Part shown: positions 24,167-34,800 of the stretch, piece by piece
Layout: the number at the start of each line of letters is the position of its first letter
Numbering within the stretch: the first letter of the stretch is position 1
NCBI GenBank assembly: GCA_003260075.1
Contig: QLIY01000746.1
Location: 2,673 to 66,672 of the forward strand
Reading direction: 5' to 3'
From: Phallusia mammillata
Lineage: Eukaryota; Chordata; Ascidiacea; Phlebobranchia; Ascidiidae
DNA length: 64,000 nt
Translations under genes and position numbers: made by a program
Notes under the pieces: model-generated
What the model saw: only the letters and a program-made list of their open reading frames with translations
What the model was told of the DNA's origin: nothing
Databases searched by the model: none

Positions 24167-24388
24167 GCCTATATGTTTCACAATAATGATGAAAAAATGT
24201 GAAAAAAGGTTATAGCTAACAAGTACTCAATTTCGTTTGCTTAAAACAACAGCATTAACGCGCACACATACCAAAGTTAACTTATATAGTATATACCATA
24301 ACCACTTGTATTTGCTTAATTTATGTGCAATAAATGCACATAAAATGCACATTTTTGTAACATCTCTATGTTTTGCACTGTTTACCAT

Positions 24389-25049
24389 GGTAGAGCTACT
24401 AACACTGAGCGTAGGCTGACCCCCGACCTGGGAACTTCTGGTAGGTGGCGCAACAGAGCATAGGCGTTTATGGTGCTGTTACAGCAGTTTGGGTTTATGG
24501 TAAGAATAATTGCTGAGTCAGCACCATAAACGGCTATGCTCTTTTGCGCCACCTACCAGAANNNNNNNNNNNNNNNNNNNNNNNNNNNNNNNNNNNNNNN
24601 NNNNNNNNNNNNNNNNNNNNNNNNNNNNNNNNNNNNNNNNNNNNNNNNNNNNNNNNNNNNNNNNNNNNNNNNNNNNNNNNNNNNNNNNNNNNNNNNNNNN
24701 NNNNNNNNNNNNNNNNNNNNNNNNNNNNNNNNNNNNNNNNNNNNNNNNNNNNNNNNNNNNNNNNNNNNNNNNNNNNNNNNNNNNNNNNNNNNNNNNNNNN
24801 NNNNNNNNNNNNNNNNNNNNNNNNNNNNNNNNNNNNNNNNNNNNNNNNNNNNNNNNNNNNNNNNNNNNNNNNNNNNNNNNNNNNNNNNNNNNNNNNGAGC
24901 ATAGGCGTTTATGGTGCTGTTACAGCAGTTTGGGTTTATGGTAAGAATAATTGCTGAGTCAGCACCATAAACGCCTATGCTCTTTTGCGCCACCTACCAG
25001 AAGTTCCCAGGTCGGGGGCCAGCCGATGCTCAGTGTTAGTAGCTCTACC
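24389..25049. mobile_element. MULE-like foldback element with a gap inside
   Basis: About 90-bp terminal inverted repeats (24389-24479 and 24960-25049, starting GGTAGAGCTACTAACACTGA) with a perfect 9-bp target duplication gtttaccat (24380-24388, 25050-25058). Long inverted repeats plus a 9-bp duplication fit Mutator-like elements. The sequence on both sides of the internal N run is the same, so the real element may be only about 240 bp. Confidence 0.75.
24562..24896. other. 335-base assembly gap
   Basis: A run of N inside the foldback element. Open frames across it are meaningless. Confidence 0.98.
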
Positions 25050-25410
25050 GTTTACCATATTGTTGCAATTACTCAACAATGTATCTATGTGACGTCATAA
25101 ACGTTTGTTGTACACAAATTTAAATCGCGAAAAAATGTTTCATTTTCAGAGTCTAATTTAAACGTGTTGTAGGATTTATCGCAGACCTGTGCAAAACCCA
25201 GTTGGTGAGTGGCGTTGTTTTGGTTGGTGAGTGGCGTTGGTGTAAATATTTGAACGCTTTTTTCTTTCTTTTAGAAAACCGTTTCGCAAACACCTCAAAA
25301 TTTGTGTGTTTAAAGAGAAAAGGCAACAAGTTTAAACGGGGATGGGATCAGTGCAGAATCCTGATTATTTCAGGTGGCATTAAACAATTAGGATTCTGCA
25401 TGAGATAACC

Positions 25411-25770
25411 CGATGTACCCTAACTTACCTGAAAAATAAAATCTAAACGGGAATATATTATTATTTTTGCGCTGTGTTGAAACGCTCTTAACCGAATTAA
25501 ATGACGTTTGCATAAACCAGTGGTTCCCACACAGGGAGGAATTGTAGCCTAAAACTCGAGGGGAGGAATTGATCTCAATTTTTCCACGTGAATATGACCT
25601 GTGAAGTTGATAAAATACCCATTTTTAAATGAGCTTTGTATGGTTTAGCTTTAGCATCTACTAAGTAGTAGTCTGGGAGGAATGAAACGGTTTTGAATTG
25701 TTAGGCCAGGATTTGTCAAAAATAATTGCGAACCACTGGCCTAAACAATCAGCCATGGTCACGAAACAGT
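25411..25770 (+). pseudogene. 3' UTR relic of a fifth ZP array copy, split by a hAT-like element
   Basis: Bases 25411-25517 align with the ZP4 3' UTR from about 22009 (gatgtaccctaacttacc against gatgtagcctaacctta, then tttttgcgctgtg, then taaccg-aa-taaatgac). The match resumes after the inserted element at 25747 (aatcagccatggtcacgaaac against aatcagccatagtcgccaaac). No ZP coding exon is recognisable upstream, where a MULE-like element and a gap lie. I infer an ancestral array of at least five copies whose last member lost its coding part. Confidence 0.65.
25518..25738. mobile_element. hAT-like MITE inside the ZP relic
   Basis: CAGTGGTTCCCAC...GCGAACCACTG with target duplication gcataaac / gcctaaac (7 of 8). 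Related by interior sequence to 52300-52530 and 54040-54270 upstream of the EGF exons. Confidence 0.8.
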
Positions 25771-25906
25771 TTTTATCAGATTAAACAAACTAAAAAAAAA
25801 CAATGAAGTCTAACCTACGACACTCTAAAGTCAGTTGGATTTATCATACAGCCGGTTTGGGGCATCCAAATTTTGAAGGTGCCTATTCAGTCATTACTGT
25901 CCGAGG

Positions 25907-26940
25907 CATAGGCGCCGAGTGGGCGGTGGCGCCGCCACCTTGGGTTTGTAAAGCACGGTGTCGGCCACCGTGGAAATTTTGGTTAGTTCGTGGCACTATC
26001 GTACGAAATATCGTAAAATCAGAAGAATATTAGCAACAATTTTGCTTTTTAACAAGCGTAATGGCGATTTAACCACAAAATGTGGCTTAAAACTGCAACC
26101 TGTAGTGGTTAGAGTCTTGTTTATGTCGTCAAACACACATTTGTTTGTCAGTGAATGTTCGGCCATTGCTTCCCCCCCCCCCATGTAACAGTTACGTAGT
26201 CATATGTAACAATGCAATAATAGTTAGGAGGTTGAAAAAGCTGAAAATCATTAAAACTATATATGCGATCATAGGCGCCAAGTAGGCGGTGGTGGGTGGC
26301 GCCGCTACCTTGGGTTTGTAAAGCACGGTGGCGGCCACCGTGGAAATTTTGGTTAGTTCGTGGCACTATCGTACGAAATATCGTAAAATCAGAAGAATAT
26401 TAGCAACAATTTTGCTTTTTAACAAGCGTAATGGCGATTTAACCACAAAATGTGGCTTAAAACTGCAACCTGTAGTGGTTAGTGCCTTGTTTATGTCGTC
26501 AAACACACATTTGTTTGTCAGTGAATGTTCGGCCATTGCTTCGTACAATGCAAATGTGTAGTAATAAATTGGTATATAAGGTGATATAAAGCAGCAACAA
26601 CATGACGAAACATTTTTTAAACGTTACTAAACCAATGATAAACGCTACAGCAACATGTTGCAATTCCAAACTGAATATTATTTCAAACATTTCGTATTTT
26701 TCTGATTTTGACGAACGTTGNTAAAACATTTTTAAATATTGCCAAACCAATTTCAAACGGTACAATAGTGTTCCAAAATAAATAACACTAATTTTTATTT
26801 AATTTTGATGAACAGCCAATGGGAAGTTTTTGGGGCTTTGAGTTTAAGTTTTTGCGGTTTCACGCATTGATGACGTCACATAAAATGACGTCATACTTTA
26901 CATCCGCCACCTTGCAGTTTTGCAAAACTCGGCGCCTATG
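25907..26940. mobile_element. hAT-like element with GGCGCC-rich ends
   Basis: Ends CATAGGCGCCGAGT...ACTCGGCGCCTATG and a perfect 8-bp target duplication gtccgagg (25899-25906 and 26941-26948). An internal copy of about 260 bp is repeated across the C run 26172-26182, so the assembled length is inflated. A lone N at 26721 may mark another join. No transposase. Confidence 0.75.
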
Positions 26941-26974
26941 GTCCGAGGCATGAGATATGTGTCAACAGCTTATA

Positions 26975-27190
26975 CCAGTGGTTCTCAAACTTTTTTTATT
27001 GTCGGGGTCAAATGGTAGTTTTTTTAAGTGTGTAAGGAGCCACAAAAAACGAGATCTCAGAAAATCACTAAAGATTATTCCTTAAAGCTAAAATAGCAAT
27101 CTTAGGTGGTTTTATGACGTCCGGTGCGAGCCGCAAAATAAGTAGTTGGGAGCCGCATGCGGCCGTGAAAGCCGCGTTTGAGAATCACTG
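26975..27190. mobile_element. hAT-like MITE
   Basis: CAGTGGTTCTCAAAC...GTTTGAGAATCACTG with target duplication gcttatac / gattatac (7 of 8). Same family as 42895-43102 and 50117-50381, in the opposite orientation. Confidence 0.85.
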
Positions 27191-27453
27191 GATTATACAG
27201 TTAATGTTTATCACAGAGGTCATCTGTACACTTAAGGTCAAGGAGGTTGTTTAAATGTCCACACTCAATATCAAACATTGTTTGTAGGTCACAAAAAACA
27301 TTTGTTTTCCTTCAGGCAATAAAAATCAAAACCTATTCAACTTGAGTGAATATAAATTCACAAACTGCAACATATCCGAAAATCTCTTTATTTCTATACT
27401 TCGACGCAAATCCTATTCAATTGAAAACCAGTGACACCCTTTGATTTCATCTC

Positions 27454-30400
27454 TCAATCCTTATTGTCAAGTGCTTGAGCCATAAATATTCTACCCAGAG
27501 TTTGTGATGAGTAATGGCATACTTTGTCACAATAAGCAGATACTTGACCTGCAAAAAGTAAAGGTGGGATATTAACACAAGAAATTTTGGCAACTATAGG
27601 CAGCAGTTTCATGATTGCCTTTTCACAATTTTAAAAGTGAAAAAGGTTCATTTTAAAGGTATTACATGTCGAAAGTTTCATGTAAAGTTATGTATGTAAC
27701 AATAGTAGATTTAAAAATCCCCCCCCCCTTTTAAAGGTATTACATGTCGAAAGTTTCATGTAAAGTTATGTATGTATAATAGTAGATTTAGAAAGAAGTT
27801 GAAATGTAAGTTTCATATTTGGACCACAACAAGAAAAGCTGTACATTACAATATAAATACTTGTTGAATAGCTATTCAGACAAGTCTGGGTAATCGCATA
27901 ATCTGTTTGATGCATATGAATAATAAAACAAACATACAGCCATTATTTAAGAAAGTTTTAAAAGTTATTTGCATAATCCCGTTAACTGCATACAAAACTT
28001 GGTAAATTATTAATACAAATAACCAGATTTTTCTGGTGATTTTTAAAACTGCATATTCCAAAGTATGAACTATCATTGCTGTCAACTAACCTGCTGCTAG
28101 CAATGCATCTATCCTCGGTGGCTGTGGTACAGGTTTAAAAAGTTTGCTTGCATCCTCTTCAGGAAGAGGTGGTTCTCCTCTTTGCGTCCTTGCAGCATTT
28201 TCAGTTTGACGTCGTTGAACGTGCAAAAGTTTGTTCTGGTGCTGTTTGGCTGCTGATCGTTGATACTGCACAAACTTTCCACCTTCCTGTGTGACCTCAT
28301 CAACTGATGACATCATCAGATGAAGCTGACGCTCAAGAGATGAACTAAAGCACAGGTATTTTTAAACTACAATGGCAAAAAAAGACAGCAGAAACCAGTT
28401 AACTGGAAGTTGCCTAATTGAAAACCAGTTATTCAGACTGGATTTTAAAGCTTTTCCCAGAAGTTGCTGAGAAAATCTGGGTAAATTTAAGAAAATTTTT
28501 TTTGATCAACTGGATTGTTAATTTCTATGTGAAAGTAGCACAGTCCAATGTTTTTTTTTTTAATTTTGAGTGATAAAAGACATTGATATTAGTTCAAAGT
28601 CATCGTAGCCAGTGTATGCGCGGTGTGTGTGGCATGTTGTGCATTGCAATCTCTCTGATAACATGTTTACTTCAAACAAACATGTTAAGTTGCAGTAACA
28701 CTGTGTTTGCCTTCAATAAGCTCCATCGTTATTCAAACATCTTAACTTTGGCTGGTGAAGTGCAAATTAGCAACTCTATTGACAGTTTGCAGTGTTTATA
28801 CAAAGTTCCCCCCCCCCACACTGTGTTTGCCTTCAATAAGCTCCATCGTTATTCAAACATCTTAATTTTGGCTGGTGAAGTGCAAATTAACAACTCTGTT
28901 GACAGTTTGTAGTGTTTATACAAAATTTGAATAATTGGGAAGAGATACTTGACATATTGGAATCCTGATGAAGCACTTTTATCTGTACAGCCACATGTTT
29001 ACAGCATAAGCACTTTGAAATGTTTAGAAAACAGGTAACAAAAAATGCAGTGAGTCACAATAAAACAAATCGCTCTCACCTGTGAGAAAGATTTAGATAT
29101 TCTACTTTTTCTGGGATTGGGTTTTCTTTTTTCAGTTTGAGAAGCAACATGTTGATAAGTGGAGAATTCTTTACCCGGATTGGAACCTCTTCATAAATGT
29201 CATTAAAGGCTAATCCCTCTTTTTTCACTCTATAAGAATCAGAAGTTTACTTTAATGATAAGTCAAAACATGTAACTCCCCCCCCCCCATGTTGATAAGT
29301 GGAGAATTCTTTACCCGGATTGGAACCTCTTCATATATGTCATTAAAGGCTAATCCCTCTTTTTTCACTCTATAAGAATCAGATGTTTACTTTAATGATA
29401 AGTCAAAACATGTAACAGTGTGCGAGTCTCATCAAACAAACCTACCACCCTGTACTTAATGTGTGAACCAAAAACAGTAAGTTCAATTAAATATATCACA
29501 CAAAAAACTAACTTCAAGAGCAGCATTCACCTGTATATTTTTGCTTTGCCCACCAAATAAGACACAATATTTTATAAAATACAATAAATACAGGAGAATT
29601 GGGATCTTTTTGTAAACTTCATCAAGTTTTTTCAAGGAGCTTGTTTACAACTAATCCTATTTTTCAGAAATAGGGTATAATTCTGCTACATTTATAAACA
29701 CCTAAAACTACCTTACAGACCCCTTGATCATTTTAGTGATATAAAGTTGTACAAAAACGAAGACAAAAACAACTTACGATTCATAAGAAAAGTGCTTTGC
29801 TTTATACATTTCCATCATTTTTGGAGTTAGGCGATATGCCTTTAGTGATAAGTAACCCTGACTGGTTTTAATTGGATCAAAAATCAGCACAATTGATTCC
29901 TCAATGGCAGACTGATAAGAAAACTGTGAGTCTAGGAATGCTCGATTGATAAAGTTTCCATGATTTGAAGACTGATACCATCCAACATGAAGATGGTCAA
30001 TATTCACGTGACGAAGTGAACGCATCATGTCCATCTGGTATTGGACTGCAAAATACTTAATGTTATTTTGGCAACTTTAAGTGTTTAGACCTGTGGTTCT
30101 TAACTGGTAGCAAATCTTTCACCTGTGGGAAATTATGTGCATACAGAGAGAAATTGTAAGTCTATGGTACCCAAAGTGCCATTTTCAGTTTTACTTGTAT
30201 TTCCAAGCTCATAAATCCAAATATTTAGTCACAAAAATAAGTACTTTCAATTGAACGGAAATACAAAACACATTGTTGGTAGATCGAAGCACAAACAATA
30301 TAATAACAGAGCGGGGAATTCGAACTAGGTGAAGGTGATTGACTAGTATAGAGTAAAACTACACCAAAAAGTTTAAGAACCACTACATTAGACCTTTCCA

Positions 30401-31287
30401 TATGTATAAAGCAAAATGCAACAAATATACAATAAGCCAGGTTTACCAAACCTTTGATATTGAAAAATAGCGTTAGTTTGAGATTATTTGAAGCGAATGT
30501 TACAGAAAACACACAATGTGATTTATACCTTCATCAAAATCAGATGTCTCATTTGTTCTTGGAAAAGGAAAGCAGTTTGTTATTTCCAATGTATCACCCA
30601 CAACGAGCCCCAGTAAAACACCCTGGACAAGTTCTGGGCCCCCACTATCCTCTTCACAGTGTTTGATGATTCGTAACACAACCTGTCACAGTTATAAACA
30701 GATGTTCAATTAAAAATTGCAAGAAGTGTGTTAACGATAAAAATATAATACAAATATGGGGATTTTTGTATGTCTAAGGTAGTGACAATTTTCAGTTTTC
30801 CATATGTTCAGATAAAAACAATTTAAGGAGTGTTGTAGTAACTATTAAAACCACAAAATATCGCCTTCATGTTGTTCATGCTTTTCCATTTAAAAAAACT
30901 TATATGGTGCAGTCCATAAGTGGTTCACAATACTTTTGCAGTGTACTGTTGCTTTTAGTAAAACTAACAATAGTTTGTTTTGCCAGGGAAAATAAAACTC
31001 GGCTCAATTGTGTTGTAAACGCAACTAGCCAACTAAATTTTTGAATTGTTAATGTTTTTTTTAGCAACAATGAACTATAATTAAAAATGTTATAATTGGT
31101 TTTGTGACCAAGTTTCACAAATTACAATCATACATTTCGTTTTTTAAACGTGTTGTAAACGATTGAACAACGGTTCCCATGCCCGATAATTTACATAACT
31201 TTTTACCAAAGCTAGAAATAAATATAAACTTACCAATCCATCAATCTGTATGTTTTTTACACTAGTTTCTTGTGAATTTGCCTCCAT
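27454..31287 (-). CDS. EIF3H: Eukaryotic translation initiation factor 3 subunit H
   Basis: Six exons, transcription order 31287-31234, 30682-30529, 30045-29778, 29229-29080, 28344-28091, 27548-27454; phases agree and give 324 aa (human about 352). The MPN domain fills exons 2-3: [20 protein letters not shown], then HLHVGWYQS near residues 87-95 and [17 protein letters not shown]. The metal-binding JAMM signature is incomplete, as expected for this non-catalytic MPN subunit. The C-terminal region has [16 protein letters not shown] and ends [10 protein letters not shown], both hallmarks of eIF3h. The product is a scaffold subunit of eIF3, which loads the 40S ribosome with initiation factors and mRNA in the cytoplasm. 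An acceptor (ataaaacag) lies six bases before the ATG, so the transcript is either trans-spliced or has a 5' UTR intron. Part of exon 4 is repeated at 29289-29416 (allelic). Confidence 0.95.
28697..28925. repeat. Allelic duplication in an EIF3H intron
   Basis: The stretch from about 28699 to 28807 recurs from 28817 to 28925 across the C run 28808-28816. A similar join lies at 27719-27728, repeating the 27651-27718 region. Confidence 0.8.
29149..29416. repeat. Allelic duplication of EIF3H exon 4 region
   Basis: Bases 29149-29277 recur at 29289-29416 with few mismatches across the C run 29278-29288. The second copy lacks the 3' part of the exon and should not be read as an extra exon. Confidence 0.85.
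30091..30385. mobile_element. hAT-like MITE in EIF3H intron 2
   Basis: CTGTGGTTCTTAAC...GTTTAAGAACCACTA with target duplication gtttagac / cattagac (6 of 8). The ends are somewhat decayed. Confidence 0.65.
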
Positions 31288-31873
31288 TTTTACCTGTTTT
31301 ATAACAAACTTTGTGAAAAAGTTAACGCAAATGCATTTCACAAACGTGGGAATATTTTTAAATCCCATGAGCATAATATATTTTTTCCGTTTAAATCAAT
31401 GAGCGATGCTATTATTAACTTAAATAAATTGCTTTGTTAACAAATTATATTTTTTTATCAAATCTATTTTACAACTGCATCAAAATTTTTTTGGATATTA
31501 ACTGACAAGAATAAAATAAGGACTCCTAAACATTTACTTTGTCAGATGTCTCTAACCTGTTCACCTAACTATAAGCTAACAGACGTTTCTAAATTTGCAA
31601 TTTTGAAAGTCAATCAGGCCTTATACATATACCCCTTTTTGTTTAATAACAGTAAAAAATGCCATTCGAGGATTATATTATTTTAGTAAGCGCGAGACAA
31701 AATAAATGCTGCAAAAAGGCAACAACGGAAAATTTGCAAAAATTGCACCACGAATATTACGAAAACAGTTCATATTGTACACATCGCTTGCAGGTTACAG
31801 AAAAATGTCAGTGCAATTAACTGTTATTAAAGCGTAAACAAGAATAAAAAATAATGTAAATAGGTTTCCACAT

Positions 31874-34800
31874 TTAGTTCTTGTCACCAATCACATCTTT
31901 TAATAAATCTTGCAATTCTTTTTCTTCTTGTGTCATATTTCGCTGGTCGGTGTTCATAATAGTGTTTTTAACTTGATTCGTTTTGCCGTGGACCTGAGAA
32001 TGATAATCTGTGAGCAGATCTAAAAGTTGCTTTTCCTCTTCAGAAAGCACCGTCTTCTCTTCCTTCTTATTGTCAGGATTCTTAAAAACATTTAAAATTT
32101 GCAACTCTTTGTTAATTGGTTTCCAACTTACACTTACGTCTTGCTTGCTTAAATCTTCTTCCTTCTTGTTGTCAGTGTTCTCAGTCACATTTAACATCTG
32201 TAGCTCTTTGTTAATTGCTTCACCACTCACACTTGCATTTTGCTTGCTTAAATCTTTAATGACATCACGCACGACGTCAGCAAGATCAGGAGCCGATGAC
32301 GTCATATTGCTAGCTTCGTTATTAGCACTGTCGTTCTGTGACGTAGTGTTTGATGACGTCATATTTTGGAGTTGTGTAGTTGTTGGTGATGAGTTTACTG
32401 TTGTTGGTGACGTGGTGGCTGACACGCTTTCAATCGTTGTACTTTGTGACGTAATCGTTGATGACGTAGAGGAAGGGATTTCGTTCGTAATTGCTTTCTG
32501 AAGTTTATTAAATATTTCTCGGAGCTTGGGGGTGATTTTTAAGTCGGGTTTTTCAAGTTCCTCTTTAATTATTTTGTAACAATCGTCGATCACAGTTGAC
32601 GGAGTTGTATTCACTTTGACTGGTGTGGCTTGGACCGGGTTAAGAGTTGTTGGAAACTGTCGCAAAGCTTCAATCGTTGTCAAGCAAAAGGCGTGCCAGG
32701 ATTTCTGCTGGGGACTGGACAGCGCCGAAAGTTCAAAATCATCTGAAAAATTGTTACTGTTTTAATATTGGCAAACTTTACAATTTAAAAATTGAGATAC
32801 CCCCCCCCCTAAGAGTTGTTGGAAACTGTCGCAAAGCTTCAATCGTTGTCAAGCAAAGGGCGTGCCAGGATTTCTGCTGGGGACTGGACAGGGCCGAAAG
32901 TTCAAAATCATCTGAAACATTGTTACCGTTTTAATATTGGCAAAATTTACAATTTAAAAATTGGGATTGTTAACACCAATTACTGAAAAATACAACTTGG
33001 CGAATTTATGATGAGTTTAACATTTTTTAGTTTTAGAACATCTTTTTGAGAAACAGTAATTTTTTTAATTTTTGGCAACCGTAAAAGTAAAGGCACTCGA
33101 CTTCGCGTGTTCCTCACCTTTGGGATGAACTCTGACCTTGACCACGTGATCAGGCAGCAGTCGTGTCATATTGCTAAGCACCAGTGACGTCACACCTTCA
33201 TTGGAAAGCAACTTTATCAAATCGAACCCAGTGGTGCCTCGAGCCTGTTCAACTAAAGTTTTCATCTCTTGTGACGTCACGATTCCGTCCTTGTTGACGT
33301 CAGCGATTGCGAAAATGTAACCAGGGGCAACGGACGAATCTTTACCCAGTGTTCTGTAAATAGTTTTTTTTATTTAACTTGTAAAAAATGATTACGTGAC
33401 AAATAGCGGAGTGGGTTAACCAACTGTTTGTTCTTGAAAATGTATCTTTTCTTAAAAAAAATCACAAAATTTTTCCAAATGTATTCTTGTTATATTGGCA
33501 TATATACATGACGTCGCAAAAGAGCGGGCATTTTTGACTCAGTTTTAATTTGCTAAACAAAAATAAAACACCTCCAAACCATTCATGCCCCCCCCCCAAA
33601 ATCACAAAATTTTTCCAAATGTATTCTTGTTATATTGGCATATATGCATGACGTCGCAAAAGAGCGAGCATTTTTGACTCAGTTTTAATTTGCTAAACAA
33701 AATAAAAACACCTCCAAACCATTTATCGAAAAATTCGGTTTAATACAGAATATCCTAAATTTCACTTAAAAACTGTTTTACTTACTGTTCTAGCGTCTCT
33801 TTGTAGAGATTAGAACATTTTAAATTTTTGGTCACCCAGTCTAAAACGTCATTTCTCGCATAGCGTAGCACATAGCAAATGATGCAATCACCAAAAAGCT
33901 GATTCATAGTAGTGATGTCACCCCAAATGCCATCACTTGACGAACCTGAAACATATTGAGAAAATTTTGTCTTTTTATTTCATTTCAAATTAACGCTGAT
34001 CAATGTTTTCTTTTTGTTCCTCAACTTTTTATGCATGTAGCAAAAAACACCCAAAATATTTTACAAAATTATAAGCAACTTTGTGTAAAGGATTAAACAT
34101 ACTTTGGGTCACAAATAACATTTACTCCTGGGTGTTTCAATAGAGTTAATAAGGTTTATTGAACTTACCAAACATCAAGTCATGAATTTTCGAGAAAAAT
34201 TCGGTTTCTGTATAGCTGTCGTTTCGCATGGTGGCATCCAAGGGCGCGGTAAGATTTTCGTTCTAAAAAATTGCACATTTTATAATTAGTGTGTGAATTT
34301 GCTGAAAAAAGGTTTCAAATCCACGCTAGTTGGGAATAAAAAATAAAGAAAAAACGAAAAAATATACAATCTACAATACCAAGATGAACAAAAAACGCAA
34401 AATTTTTGATCCATTCTGTTTTAATAAAGAAAAGCATAAACAAAAAGATACAAGTCGGTATTTGAGTGTAAAACGTTTCGACAGTTTCTATTGTTATCGT
34501 CAGGTGAAGTAACAACAACAAAAGGGATGCAACGATAAGCATAATATTAAAATTTATATTTTCTCACCGATTTACGATAGAAATCAAATGCTCCTTGCAT
34601 CTCTAGTTGGTCAACCACGCCATCCGAATTTCTGTCCAGTGTCCGAAATGCCGCTTCCCAAACATTTACTATGATACGTTTTGTACCAGACGCTGTAAAG
34701 CAATTAAAAAAAATTGGTTACCTATAATTTATAGTTAAGCGTCTTAAATAGATCTTTATACCAACCGATAAGTAATGTACGACCAAAGCGGGTTACGAAC

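Noticed and set aside
24510-24993. ORFs of 120-146 aa around 24.5-25.0 kb
   Set aside because: Almost wholly N bases.
32010-32501. 163-aa plus-strand ORF
   Set aside because: An antisense shadow of the Ser/Thr-rich last exon of the EF-hand gene.
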